From Pegea sp. RAD2-039 (taxonomy: Eukaryota > Chordata > Thaliacea > Salpida > Salpidae), in NCBI GenBank assembly GCA_034620365.1, contig JAQGEQ010000186.1, positions 1,364,001-1,428,000 on the forward strand: 64,000 bases of DNA, in the 5' to 3' direction. The notes below the pieces were generated by a model that worked only from the letters and a program-made list of their open reading frames with translations, was not told the origin of the DNA and did not search any database. Shown piece after piece: positions 38,291 to 50,514 of the stretch (positions are counted from its first letter, which is position 1; every line of letters begins with the position of its first letter). Made by a program: the position numbers and the translations under genes.

Positions 38291-39270
38291 TTCTAAAATG
38301 ATCCATTTTGGTCTTTTTTAATCATGCTTTCACGAAATAAACCAAAATAACTATAAACTGAATTGGGTGTGGTTTATGTAAGAAATAATTTCTAGTAATT
38401 AAACAGGATATATATAAAACGAAATTTATATCAACACACTGTTATATCCTTTTATCACAAAAAACCATAAAAGTTTATTAAGATTTATATAGAAGCTATT
38501 TTAAACGCTTACGTAAATTATTACATCATCAGTTTATTTCTAGAAATAGCTCTGCATCAATTATTTTTATTTCACAGTTTTCTTAACTAAAACTTTTAAT
38601 AGATTTTTCGAAACCAATCTAAATTTAAACTACAACAAAATAGTAAAACAGAACAAACAAATTTAATTAAAAGAAGCATTAAGTTTTAAAGAAACTAAAT
38701 TTGTTTATTTTGTGGTTCAATTATAAATCACTTAAGCACGTCACGCTTCGTTGACTTTTCATCAAGTCTACTTTCAACGCTGAAGTTTATTTTCAATCAA
38801 TATCTGTTTAGAAGTAAAGTTCATCTTATTGATCGAAATTGTTTACTCTTAATTTAGATAAGATTTTATTTTTTAGGTTTTATTACATTATCCTTTTCTC
38901 TACAATTTATTTTGTTAAAAAACAACATTTTTGTCAGACTAAAGTTTGTTAAAAGCTTTTATAAGGCTTTGATTAAAAATTAGTTAATTTTAATACATTT
39001 ATTTTTTGATTTTATAGATGTATGTTTATAGAATTAAAGTAATATATTTTAATCAAGTAAATCGAGCTTTTAAACTATAGCGTAGTTGATATATAATACA
39101 ATTTAATTTTTGTGACATTACCTATAATATAAATCAAGTCAGTTTACAACTGAAATCTTATTTTAAATCATTTTATTGTAACCAGCAAAATATTTTTCAA
39201 CTTTCAAAGCCTCACTGATTTTGAATTTTTATAGATTTTTTTTGGTGGAGTTTTATAACCCATAAAAATA
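38291..39270. other. AT-rich spacer
   Basis: 3' UTR of the Ly6 gene to about 38345, then A/T-rich DNA with no recognisable feature. Confidence 0.5.
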
Positions 39271-39271
39271 A

Positions 39272-40170
39272 ATGAAAGTTAATCGGCGGCCATCCACTAA
39301 TATAATGGTGTGCGCTCAACTACTCCCGCTGTTTAGGTCCAATGCTCGGTTATACGGTCCAGTGGCCTGGGACAGTGGTATCATGGTCAACAGATCGTAT
39401 CTTGTTTGTCCTGATTTAGTAGCATATCCTTTGCCTCTTTCAAAGCAAACCACAATATTGCAAACGATCGATATTGTAAGGACTTTGAAAGACGATCTTT
39501 GCATGAAACAAGGATATGTTACATCTGAGTAAAGCTTTCTTAGTAAACAGGAAAAACTATAAATTTTGAATATCTATAGTTTAAAAAAGATTTAGAAATG
39601 TTGTATGAAGTAACTGAACCAACCCTGAGTAATTAAGTTACTAGGACCCATTTTAAATTATAGGAGATGAACATGTTCAAGTCTTTATTGACACAAGAAG
39701 TTTGATTATTTTATAGTTATCTAAATTAAGCAAATTGGGTTAGAATTTGAATGTTTATTCATTGAGAGGTAGAAACATCTACCGTTAGCTTAAACTGGGA
39801 GCTAGTCCAATGTACGATCAAATTTGTTATCCGAAGTAATCTAGCAAGAAGCCCAAATGTAGATGTACAGAACTTTGACGTTCATTTCGTACATAGTAAT
39901 AAAGAGGATAGTCCTCAACTCGCTTAATCAAGTGGTGTGATGATAAAGGAAGGGAATGGAAAGTTAGATAAGTATGGTGGGTCAGCTCCTGGTGAGGAAG
40001 GAAAGATAAGTCTCAATGGTCCCAATACCAGGAGTTGTGGTATCGATCCGAAGAGCTATCAGAGGAGGCTGATTTTGGATCTTCAGTTGTCAAGCTGTTT
40101 GCCAGAAGTTTTTTATTTTGTACTTATAAGCAGCAATCTTGACTTTTGGTTAGAAGGTGCTTAAAAGTTG
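39272..40170. repeat. GC-richer interspersed element of unknown family
   Basis: Two GC-richer blocks (39275-39535 and 39760-40165). Short plus-strand frames in them do not look like known proteins. The segment 39342-39385 (GGTTATACGGTCCAGTGGCC onward) has a diverged copy in an SRP68 intron at 63404-63450, so at least part is interspersed repeat. No terminal repeats were recognised. Confidence 0.4.
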
Positions 40171-40320
40171 CATATTTTAATAATAAACAAAAGTTATATA
40201 CTAATAGAAGTTTTAAGGATTTTCAAAAAACTTTGATTGAAAAATTGAATTTAAAAATTAAAATGTTTAGACTTCAACTAGTAACAAACTCATATAGATA
40301 AACGAAATTTGTATGTTTTT

Positions 40321-40790
40321 ATTTAAATATTTATTACAATAAATGCGAAGGAGGGTACCTTAAGAGAACACCTCTCGATAACACTCATTCTCACAAATAA
40401 CATCTATTCAGTCAAAAATATAAAAAGCAAGGGATGTGACTCATGGTATTTCTAGGTATTAACACATAGAATGTTAATAATATAAAAAAGGAAAATCACA
40501 GTTTAGAAATGACAATGTTAGCAATGTTATAACGGTTCAACTTCTGCTTGAACAATGCGAGTGACTTCGATATGGCAATGTCTAATGGCAGCTGATTCCT
40601 TGTACTAATTGAACGGTATGAGAAAAAATTAGCTCTGACCAATGTACCAGGTGATATGGGCTTATTAAGGAGTAATATCGACATATTAGACATATGAGAG
40701 TCGAACTTTTTGGTTGTACAGGAAGTGAACACCAGCGTATTAAGCTTGAACAAGTCAAAAAAGCTTGGTTAAAAATCGATTTCTTATTCA
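40321..40790 (-). mobile_element. 5'-truncated LINE with reverse-transcriptase C-terminus (family B)
   Basis: A minus-strand frame ending at 40496 reads RSISTRNQLPLDIAISKSLA then LFKQKLNRYN. This is the pattern seen at the very C-terminus of CR1/Jockey-type LINE ORF2 proteins (W/R-N-x-LP followed by F-K-x-x-L). It is followed by a 3' UTR with GGTACCCTCCTTCGC and an ATTTATTGTAATAAATA tail. The upstream part is missing, as expected from incomplete reverse transcription. Confidence 0.7.
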
Positions 40791-41149
40791 CTCTACAGAT
40801 TTCTTATTTACTATTTCTTATCTCATTTATATTAAAAGATTAATTTTTGATTCTTCTATGAAAAGTATAATGATGAAAAATTATAGAAGTTTATTAATAA
40901 ACGGAATAAAATCTAGTGATTAAAGATAATCATGTATTTATCAATATATAGTTATATATATAATATATTTATTTAGCAATTCGCAAATTTATCTTCTTTA
41001 AATAATAAAATTCAAATATCCCGATTAAAGAGATGATTGGAAGGTCTCAAGTAACATAGCTTATGATTTATAATGAAAAAATAGTAACACCTTAAAGATA
41101 TAGGTAAAGCGTAATTTATAAATTAAGAATTTAATATGATAAAACAGAA

Positions 41150-43620
41150 GAAGAAAGCGAGAAACTTGGCAATGTTATATAAATTTAAGTAGTTTCCTTA
41201 ACAAGTTATGTTTTTCAAACAAAATTTTAAAAGATGCGATAGATTTTGATTTAGTGACGGAATAGGGAAGAAAATTCCAAGCTATGTTTACCCTTTCAAA
41301 AAAGGCTCTACTGGGTATTTTTAAACTTGTTGAGCGGTTTAATTTTGAATGAAGAACTTCTAAAAACGTAGGGGAGATTGCGATCTTTTAAGTATTTTAT
41401 GATTTTACGATGGCTAAAACCATTGATAATTTTAAAGAATAAAACAAGGTCTAAAAAAGGGCGTCGATATTGCAAGGATTTAATATTTAGTTTATAGAAA
41501 TGGTCTGCGTATGAAAGAAAGAGTATATCATATTTAAAGAAAGCTTTTCTTGTGAATGATCTTTGGACTGATTCAAATTTTGTAATATCTTTTATAAGTT
41601 GAGGACTCCATACGGAAGAATTGAACTCTAATTTAGGATGAATGTATGTGGAAAAAGCTTTAATTATGCCCAAATATTTTTTGTCTCAAAAGATTTAAGA
41701 ATTTGGTATGAAACTAATAATCCTATTCTAAACAAATAACTCGTGTGGTGAGTCCATTTTAAGTCCTGAGAGATGAATGTTCTTTAATGAGCTGACATCA
41801 GGAAATTGTACTGTTATCTAAATAAAAGTGAATTGATGTTGAGTTACAGCTTCAAAGCTTATTTATTGATAGATGCAAACATTTGTCGGTTGCATACAAT
41901 TATACATAACGTACAGTAATGAGCTTGTTGTGTGAGACAGAATCAAACGCTTTAGCAAAATCGAGATTTATAAGGAGTATTACTTTCAGAATGAAATTTA
42001 AGCTCATTAAGAAAAGTGAGATGTTCAGTCAGGGAAGATCTTCGTTTCACAAAGCCATGTTGGACATCAGATATTAGATGGTGCTCCATCAAATGACTAG
42101 TCATATGATTGTGAATGATATGTTCTTGAGTTCTGCAGATAACTGAAGTCAGTGAAACTGGTCTGTAGTTAAGTGTAGAGTTTCTAGGACCCTTTTTATG
42201 AATAGCTTCCATCCAAATTTGTGGAACTCTTCCTCACCTCAGAGTGATGTTAAAGAGTAGCGATAAAGATAGCAATAGAGAGGAAATAGTTTTTCTTCAA
42301 AAGAAACCAAGGGACTGATCAAGGGTGTTTGAAACTGATGATTTAAAAAAGATATAGCCCTAGTTACCATATTAACCGTTATGTCAAAATCTATCATTTC
42401 AGAAACATTAGTGAGAATTTCAGAGTAGGAAAGAAAAGGAGTATTGCCATCATAATAAATCCTTAGTAAATTGATTGCTGAGCAATTCAGCTTAATTCTG
42501 CGGTTCCATCACAAGCTAGTTGCTGTTATAAAGCAAAGGAGGTATTTGAGATCTCGCCTTAAGCTTGTGAGCCAAGAAAATGTTTTTTTTACTAGGTGGA
42601 GATAAGAATGAACTTTATCTTCCTAAATAGAAATTAAAAGTTTCTCTACTTAAGTTGAAATTAGAAATAGATATGTTATACAGAGATTTGATGAAAAGTT
42701 ATGTTTTAGTTTGTTTGTATAAGAGGTTTTTTAAATGTTGTAAGTTCCTTAAATATTTGGGCAAATGTGGTTTTTTGTTGACTTTATACAAAGGTATGAA
42801 TTTTTCGATTGACTCTTTAACGATGTTAGTAAACCTTGAGTAAATAGTATTGATATGGTCAGTAGATTTGAAAATATAAATCCAGTCAACAACAGATAGA
42901 AACTCATTAGTACCATCATAATTTCAACGATAAAAAATCTGTTTGCTTAGAGTTTTAACGTTCATGGAAAAAGTTTGATGAAGCTTGAGTTTAATCATGT
43001 CGGAGCAAAAGGTTTTTTTGATCAACGTAGATAATGTTCTCAGGGTTTGATGTGATAAGAAGATCCAAAGTATTACCACTAACTTGAGTTAGAAAAGTCT
43101 GAGATAGGCTATTGGCATCGAGGAAGCTTGCAAAGATATGACTTACAATGGCTGAATTGGTATTATCGCTATCCAAGTTAAACGATTTTCCAATAAATGC
43201 TAAATTTGGGTTGTTCCAATCAATTTTACTAAAATTAAAATCCCCTAAAATATATAACTCAAGACACACAACACTCCAGAACCTTCAATAAGGCCTTAAC
43301 AGTAGCCTCATCATTAATTTTAGAGGGTAGTAGGTAGGCACATATAAAACGAGAAAAATTGGACTTTGAGTAATGAAAATCAAAAGAGATAATCTCAAAC
43401 CCTAGACAATTAATGGCATCGATCTGATTGCTAGAGATCTTGGGTGCGAGCGATGTCTTATAAATTATGCAAGCACAGCCGCCGCTATTATACAGTGTGT
43501 CACAACGCAAAACACAAAAAAGATTACTGTAAACCAGAAAAGAATCAGGATACAACGTTTTCAACCAAATTTTAGTAATAAAGAGAAATTTTAAATTTTG
43601 AGAATACAAAAGAGCATTTG
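41150..43620 (-). mobile_element. Decayed CR1/Jockey-like LINE (family A)
   Basis: Minus-strand fragments in the order expected for one ORF2. Endonuclease pieces at 43609-43259 (ITKIWL, SGGCACIIY) and 43269-42991 (LYILGDFNFSKIDWNN, holding the GDFN catalytic motif) are followed by a linker. Next come reverse-transcriptase pieces at 42212-41952 (NYRPVSLTSV, QHGFVKRRS) and 41673-41308 (IHPKLEFNSSVWSP), and a C-terminus near 41290-41165 (NFLPYSVTKSKSIASFK). Stops and frameshifts separate them and the YADD block was not found, so it is inactive. The type is inferred from motif order; finer classification needs a phylogeny. Confidence 0.75.
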
Positions 43621-44393
43621 ATTAGAACATTTTGTCAATAATCAACCACGTCATGTGCTACTTTTTAACGTTCGAATTTTTTCAAGCTTCAATTTATAAA
43701 CCTGCATTTGTCTCATTATTCTTGAAAGGAAACTTTCAACGGTCTTTGATGATCTGAGGTCTTTGCTCAACAACTTAACCACAATACTAAAGCGTTTTTT
43801 TAATTAACACATTCCAACATCGACTGCAAGATTTGAGGGTTAAACACGTTTTCGTTGTTAGCCGAAGAGTTTAGCCAAGCTTTCAAATCCTGGCCTTTAA
43901 TGAGATTTTTTTCTACCAGCTAATAAATTTAAAACAGTGAGCTTTGTTTTGACTCATTTCTATACATTCGGATAAATTTGAATATTATAAAAATCTAACG
44001 CTGTTACAGGAAATTCAATAATATCAAAACTGATAAAATAATAAATGTTTGTTATTTAATTTACAATAAAGTAGTTGATATATAGCGGAACTATTGAAAA
44101 GTTCAATTAATTTTATGATGGTGCGCCAAAAAATTTATAGATTTTTTAAAAATTGCATTCAAAATTTCAGTTATAAAAAAATTAACGTAAAATACTAAAT
44201 CTGAGTCTTCCTAGATTTATTCGAAAAATGAAGTTATTAAAAACATTTAAACAACAAATTAACACAAATTTGGCTTAATGACGTTACTTAGTAACTTAAC
44301 AAGCTTCCAAACAAACAAATAATAAATAAACTAGTTTTTAGATTATAAAGAATCTTAAAAGCCTGCTAATTTAATTTAGAGCTTCGAACTAAA
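43621..44393. other. AT-rich spacer 5' of the lectin-like gene
   Basis: No feature identified with confidence. An acceptor-like TTTAG near 44373-44377, just before the lectin-like ORF, hints that an upstream signal-peptide exon may lie in this interval, but none was recognised. Confidence 0.4.
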
Positions 44394-45008
44394 ATGGAAA
44401 GGCCTGTTTGTACAAGGTATATAGATACTTCTATCGGTAAAATAGAAGTTATCAATGAAGGCAAGGAATATCCTAAAGCTGTGAAATATTGTGAAGATAG
44501 TAATCAACAATTAATTTCGTTTAAATCAGATGATATTATTTCTGAAATTAAATCAAAACTTCCAAGTGAATGTTGGGATTATGCAGATAATGGAAAAGGA
44601 CTACTAAGATTCCCTAAATTTAAATCGTATCTTATTGGGTTGGATTGTAAAGACAATGTTTTAACTTGGAAGGATGGTACTCCCTTTAACTATATTATTT
44701 ATGGAGAAAATTATACAAATTCTGTATGGCAGCAGACATTGTGTAATTATCCAGATGATACTAGTCCACATATTGATTTGTCTACAAAAACGTTTAAGTT
44801 TTCCAGTCAAAATGACAATAAACCTTTTATGTGTGCTGCTAATTCAATAAATGCTGCCTTTATAGTCGTTCCTATTACAGTTTTATTTTTGATAGCTGCA
44901 GGTTTATTTTTCTGGAAATTTTACATTCAAAAAAAGAAATCAAATAAAGTTGTTGAATATAAACAACCTGAACAAAATAAAATAGAACAAGTTGAAAGTA
45001 GTAAATAA
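44394..45008 (+). CDS. C-type-lectin-like single-pass membrane protein
   Basis: A 204-aa open frame. Residues about 1-150 fit a C-type lectin fold: AVKYCEDSNQQLISF (helix 2), YLIGLDCKDNVLTWKDGTPF (the W-x-DG-x-PF strand), a Cys in LCNYPDD, and a final FMCAAN. The EPN/QPD and WND residues that bind calcium are missing, so sugar binding is doubtful. A transmembrane helix (about 155-178) is followed by a Lys-rich cytoplasmic tail of 26 residues. No signal peptide is present, and the frame stays open through LRTK before the first Met with a possible acceptor just upstream. The real protein therefore probably has an additional 5' exon and is type I. Partner and function unknown. Confidence 0.75.
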   Translation: MERPVCTRYIDTSIGKIEVINEGKEYPKAVKYCEDSNQQLISFKSDDIISEIKSKLPSECWDYADNGKGLLRFPKFKSYLIGLDCKDNVLTWKDGTPFNYIIYGENYTNSVWQQTLCNYPDDTSPHIDLSTKTFKFSSQNDNKPFMCAANSINAAFIVVPITVLFLIAAGLFFWKFYIQKKKSNKVVEYKQPEQNKIEQVESSK

Positions 45009-45710
45009 ATATTCAAAGTTTTTTTTTATCACCAATTTTGTGATTACCAAATTCTTTTAGAAGGGTTTCAAATTTCGAAGGAGTTTGTATGCAAATAAAT
45101 GATAATATTTCTCGTGTTAATTTTTATATGAATTGGAGAATAAAAATTATATTATCTGTCGTACTAATTATTAACAATAACTACTATTAAGTTAATTAAA
45201 CTGAACATTTATGTAAAGATACTTAAAACATAAATCTTTAACAACTTTTAAGGTTTAAAAACTCCATTTAAAAACTATCTGGACTTAAGTCGGTTACAAG
45301 TTTCTTTTACTAGTTTGAGATAAAATTAAACCACTTATACTAGATTATTTCTGTCCATCTTTTTTTTAATGGGCCAAGTTTCTAGTTGCAAGTTATAAAA
45401 TGTTCCACATTTTTATTCATAAAAATACACCTAAATTATCAGTTTTTTAAGATCAGTCTATTTTATAATCATAGTTTTATTCCATGTTCTCTGAAAGCCA
45501 ATATAAAAATATATTTGTAATTTACATTTGACTTTGACAATTTTATCAAGTCTTGAAACAGTTTTGGATGTTTAGTTCTTTTGTTAAAGAGAAGTATTCA
45601 TTAATTTTACACTACTTCATCTAAACAATAGCATAAATAGTCGCCGGCCTCATAAGAAAGTTCAGAGATAAAAAAAAAACAATGTTTTTTGGCTGCGAAC
45701 GGCCATGCAT

Positions 45711-45755
45711 AATTATTTATTTCAATAAATGCGAAAGAGGGTACCTGAAAAAATA
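45711..45755 (-). repeat. LINE 3'-tail remnant
   Basis: Same tail junction as at 1661, 33211, 40321 and 46611 (ATTTATTGAAATAAATAATT joined to GGTACCCTCTTTCGC on the minus strand). The adjoining sequence differs from the other copies, so it may be a different family that shares only the 3' tail. Confidence 0.55.
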
Positions 45756-46480
45756 TTTATATGGAAGCATATATGTGCCAGGGCAGAAATTGTGGATATC
45801 CAGTTGCTGCCCATGCAGTAGGATTCCAATATCCACTATAGTCAGGTTATGCAGCGGAGCAGAAGGACTGATACTTGCATATCATAGAAGGGAATGCTTA
45901 GTCATGATCATGATTCAAATGTGAAAAATGGCAGGCTAAAGTTTCTTTGATTAAACATCAAGGTCTACAAGAAGAAAGATAAGACATCAACCATTATTAA
46001 TCGGACAATAGTACTGAGCAAAAATCTACTACTAGTAAAGACCGACGGAGCGAAAAACATGATATCTAAAAAGTTTCTCGCTTTGAAAATTAGAAATGTA
46101 TAGAAAAAAAAGAATGAGAGTCATTTAAAGGTACCAGGACGCTAAGAAGCTGGGAAGCTCTTATAAGAAAAAGAGCTAGATTCCTGGAATTTGCTTGATT
46201 CAAGACCATTAAGCAAGAGAAATGTCTTATGAAAAAAAGCTTGCAACAACCTTTTGCAGATCAGCTGTAAGAAAAAGTCCACAAGAAAAGGGGACAAGAG
46301 ATGATGCAGACGGATATCCTAAAGAAGTCCTTCACCAATCAATAACTTCTTCTTAGTACTGAAGCAATACTAAGAAAAGAGTTGAGGTACCTAAGAAGAA
46401 AAGGGCGACAAAGGTTATTCACGCAACCATTCTAGGACTAGGTTTTCCATCAGGATTATCTGATATTTATGACTACTATG
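45756..46480. repeat. GC-richer interspersed sequence next to a LINE tail
   Basis: Moderately GC-rich, non-coding on both strands. It contains GACAAGAGATGATGCAGAC (46292-46310), which also occurs in the element inside the PITRM1 intron near 53339. It is therefore part of a dispersed family, possibly a SINE that borrowed the LINE 3' tail at 45711-45755. Confidence 0.4.
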
Positions 46481-46610
46481 ATTTGTTAAAAATTTGAAAA
46501 CAAAAAACAAAATATAATAATTTAAAAGGTTTTTAGTAAAATTAAAGCTTCTAACAATTCTTTTAATACTTCTAAATAACATGCTAAACGCCTAATAAAT
46601 ATTGATTGAT

Positions 46611-46690
46611 TTTTTATTTATTACAATAAATGCGAAGGAGGGTGCCTGAAGAGAGCATCTCTCGCTAACACACATTCTCACAAATAATGA
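46611..46690 (-). repeat. LINE 3'-tail remnant
   Basis: About 80 bp matching the 3' ends at 33211 and 40321, including the CTCACAAATAATG segment (plus strand). The element is truncated directly upstream of this point. Confidence 0.65.
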
Positions 46691-47705
46691 TCAAAACTGC
46701 CTTCCTAAATAAAAAAAAAAGTTTTTAGAGTTTAAAGCATTACTAAATTGAAAAACTTTCATAAAATAATCAACATTCTAAGGATTATTAAAATGTTATT
46801 TTGGAGTTGAATATGATAATGCTTTTTTAAAGTTATAATTTAATCTTTAGTCAACATTTTTTTTCAAATGATATCATAAGATTATAATTTGTAAGTCTAA
46901 AGTAATAAGATCATAGAAAATATTTTCAAATAAATGTTTATGTTTTGGTGTTACAAACATTTTATAAGAAACATACATACTGTAGCATATGTGAAACAAA
47001 TAATGCAATTTAAAAAATTACTTTAAAACAATCTATAATAACATTTTATGGTTTTCTAAATTTCTTTGAAAAATAACAAAGCAGAATTTCTATATTATCT
47101 CAACCATTTTATTTCTTAAATATAGTCTACTTGAGGAGAATAACTTCATCATTGTAGTTTGAGCTGGACTGATAAATCAGAGCTAGCAATATTTACTAAT
47201 CTATTTAACAATTATCTGCTACTGATTTGAATATTTTTTCTTTCCCTTTTGCTGTTATTAGGACGAATAATTAAAGTTCAAAACTTATCAAAAAATTTGA
47301 AATGCATAGCCACTTTTGTTAGGGTAATACCCATGGAAAAAAGTATGAAAATTATGTTGCATGCTGAAATAAATTTCATTAAATATTCATCCATTATATT
47401 ATGTTAAATATCTTTTATCAAAAATATTTTTATTGTTATATTTATTCATTCTTTTTAAATAAGAATTCCAATTATATGACTTATGAACAAAACTTTTAGG
47501 TTTTTTCTAAATTTCTTATTTATAAATTTTCTAACAATTAATAAGCTACTAAAATATTTATAATGTCTTAAAACTTTCATAAATTATTTATAAAACTGTT
47601 TTTATTTTATAAAAGGGTAATATTCTTTTAATAATTAATTCATTTAAAGTTTGATTGCTTTAGTTAAGAATTTTTTCACAAGTTAAGCTACATTTCTTAT
47701 ATGTT
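46691..47705. other. AT-rich spacer upstream of URI1
   Basis: No open frame or repeat recognised. It presumably includes the URI1 promoter. Confidence 0.45.
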
Positions 47706-49780
47706 ATGGAGAAAGAACAACATATTGAACGTTTTAAGCAATATCGAACTCAAGCTAATGCAAGAGTGGACCATCAAATTGCAAATTGGTCAATTTTTTA
47801 TTCTAGTTTATGAGCTCAATAATAATTTGTTATCTAAATTATAGGAATAGTGTGAAACACAAGTATTTAACTTTGGGTGATCGATTGAAAACATTGCCAG
47901 ATAAACCTCATTATGATGTGATGGTAAGTTCAACTTTTATAGTTCTAACGTTCCATACAGCAAGTTATAAAATTATGTTCGTTGCTACATAAAGATAATT
48001 TGATTACTTGCTACTTTGAGTACTAAAAAATCTATAGACAATAGTGTAAGGTTGCAGCTAATAAAATCACAAATTAAGAGCAAGCTGTATAAGTTACCCT
48101 TTTATATAATTAAAGAAGAAGTATTAAAAAGCAAATTGAGATATGTTAAAAAATATGTTTTATATCAGAAATAAGTAACATTAAACTTGATAAAAAGAAT
48201 TTTTAGTTTACTAAGAAGTTTACATAAAACAAATTCTAGTATTGATTAATTTACTGGACGCCTAATTTATCTTTCAGTTAAGCACAGACTATTCTTTCAA
48301 ATAAACTTACAAATTCTATTAACAACACATGCTAAGCAGTTTGATTATTATAAACAGTTTTCATTTAAGTATTTTATCAAAAGTTCTATATTTGCCTTAC
48401 TACAGACATTTTAATACTTATTTTTAAGGTACCATTTGGAAAATTAGCTTTTAAGCCTGGGAAACTTATACACACAAATGAACTTTTAGTACTGTTAGGT
48501 GACAAGTTCTTTGCTGAAGTGACTTGTAAACAGGTTTGTTCATGTATTTGAAAATAAGTTATCTAAATTGTTATTTCTGTAGGGCTTGAAGATAGTAGAC
48601 CATCGAGTAACTGCTGTGCAGAAAAATTTAGATGATCTTGATAAAGTGAAAAAGAATTTGACAAGTGAAGCACAACATCTCAATCAGCTCTCTAGTGAAG
48701 ATCAAAATAAGAATCTTGTAGAAATAAAAGAAGTAAGGATTTAAATTTACTTTACATCAATGTTTGAATTTTATCTTTTTTAATTAGAAAGAAGAAGGTG
48801 TCTTTGAATCACGAAAGGATAAAAAACGGATCAGCCATTACAAAGGAAAGGAAAAAAAGCTAGCAAGCTACGGGTTGTTGAAAAACAAGCCAAATCCAGT
48901 TGTAAAAGACATTAAGGTTTCTGATCATCATCATTTTCTTATTTGAGCTTTGATTCAAATATTCATTATTATATTATAAACTATTTATTTAGAAATTAAA
49001 AATAAACTTTTAGTTTTTATTTATTTAATTTTTAGTTTAAAGATGATGAAGAGCTTTTAAAGTATTTGGAAAAAGCAGAAGAAGATGAAGAAAGAGAAGA
49101 AAAGTTAGTTGCTTGGTATTAGAGTAAAGAACTAAATTTCAAATAAGTTTATTTTGAAAATATTTGATTTGTTGTATTGGCAAACAAACAAAAATCAATT
49201 CGTATACTTACTAGTGCTGAAAATAAGAAATTGGACAAACTGACAACAAGTGTCCAAAAAATACAATCAGAAAAAGCCAAAAAATCAGTCAGTTGGAATC
49301 TACCTAAGCAAATAGATAGCGATGATTCAGATGATTCTGTCAACCAATCAGATTGCTTAGATTGTGATACTGGGCCGCCAGTAATTAGGTTCAAACATTC
49401 ATCAGTAATTGGGCAGGTTCGTTCTTATTCACTTTCTAAATCATTTCTAATTTACTTCCAATTCTTTTGATGAATTGATTAAAGAAATATTTTTGTAGAA
49501 GAAACCTTTAAATGATTCTGATGAAATTTCTACACCAGCTGATATCTGCAAACCAGGTTCGATTTTGAAGAAACCGAACAAAGAAATAGAGAAGAGGAAT
49601 AAGGTAATATCAGCATCCATTTATTTACAAGTTTTCACTTTTCTATCTCAACAGCAATGGGTAACTCAGGATGTTATGGAGAAGGGTTTTGAACCTAACC
49701 AAGTAGACTGCTACAAACAAGTTTCAAACCAAACCAAGAAAAAAGTTTCTAAGTTTAAAATGTCCAAAATACAAAAATAA
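47706..49780 (+). CDS. URI1: Unconventional prefoldin RPB5 interactor (URI1)
   Basis: Complete gene, 9 exons, 348 aa: 47706-47788, 47845-47923, 48429-48533, 48583-48732, 48788-48916, 49036-49103, 49215-49416, 49499-49603, 49655-49780. Phases agree throughout. The N-terminal half is an alpha-prefoldin fold: a coiled coil, then LKTLPDK and VPFGKLAFKPGKLIHTNELL with LLGDKFFAEVT, then a second coiled coil (DDLDKVKKNL). The acidic middle (DSDDSDDS) is followed by the URI-specific STPADI and KPGSILKK boxes and a C-terminal VSKFKMSKIQK. These are diagnostic of URI1, which scaffolds a prefoldin-like complex with R2TP and binds RPB5 in RNA polymerase assembly. It is shorter than human URI1 (535 aa), mainly in the linker. 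An ATG five bases upstream is out of frame. AATAAA near 49803 may end the transcript. Confidence 0.95.
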
Positions 49781-49809
49781 TTTGTTCGTTGGTTTCATAT
49801 AAAATAAAA

Positions 49810-50514
49810 TCATTTTCTGATATAGTTACTAAAAAATCTGTGTAATAAGACCAAGTTGATTTTAATTGAAATCATCAATCTGTTGAAAGTTATGTTAGTG
49901 AGTAGATTGAATATTTCTAAGGTTCTTGTTTGATTCTAAAAAGGAAGCAAGTTATTGTGGTGCTAAAAAAATAACAAACTTTTTCGTTGGTAATTCTTAA
50001 TTTATTTGAATAAAAACTTAACTAATTGTAAAAATTGATTATTACACATGCTTAAAGAGACCTTAAAACCACCAAATGCGCCTAGGCACGCATGCCCTTA
50101 GCACCCTGGACCATAAGCGCAAAAATTGACTAAATGGTCTAGCTAGTCAAGAAGTTGTTAAGATACTAAATTGACTCAACTGACTTTGATAAATTTCTAT
50201 TCGATTCAAACACGTAAGCTGACACATTCTTATTTACGGATCATAATAATATAATAAATTTTATTTTTAAATAAAATTTTCACCGACAATGTTTAGGAAA
50301 TATAACTAAAACAATTTCAAATTATTTTTTTGTTTATTTTGAAAAATATCCAACAAACTCAGACTGAAAGCAGAAATCTACAAAAGTCAAAACATTTTGG
50401 TAAAAATTTATAAATAATTCATAACAAAATGGAGTTTTCATAAAATGGCCCAGAAATAAATTTGAAATTTTTTGAAATTATTTTTTATTACTTTTAACAC
50501 TACAACAAAGATGA
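49810..50514. other. Gap between convergent URI1 and PITRM1
   Basis: AT-rich apart from a small GC-richer patch at 50070-50135 (CGCCTAGGCACGCATGCCC) that looks like inserted or relic sequence of unknown origin. No gene seen. Confidence 0.4.

Noticed and set aside
39272..39532. A short protein-coding gene
   Set aside because: The 86-codon frame has no conserved motif, and part of the sequence recurs in an SRP68 intron, so it is more likely repeat DNA.
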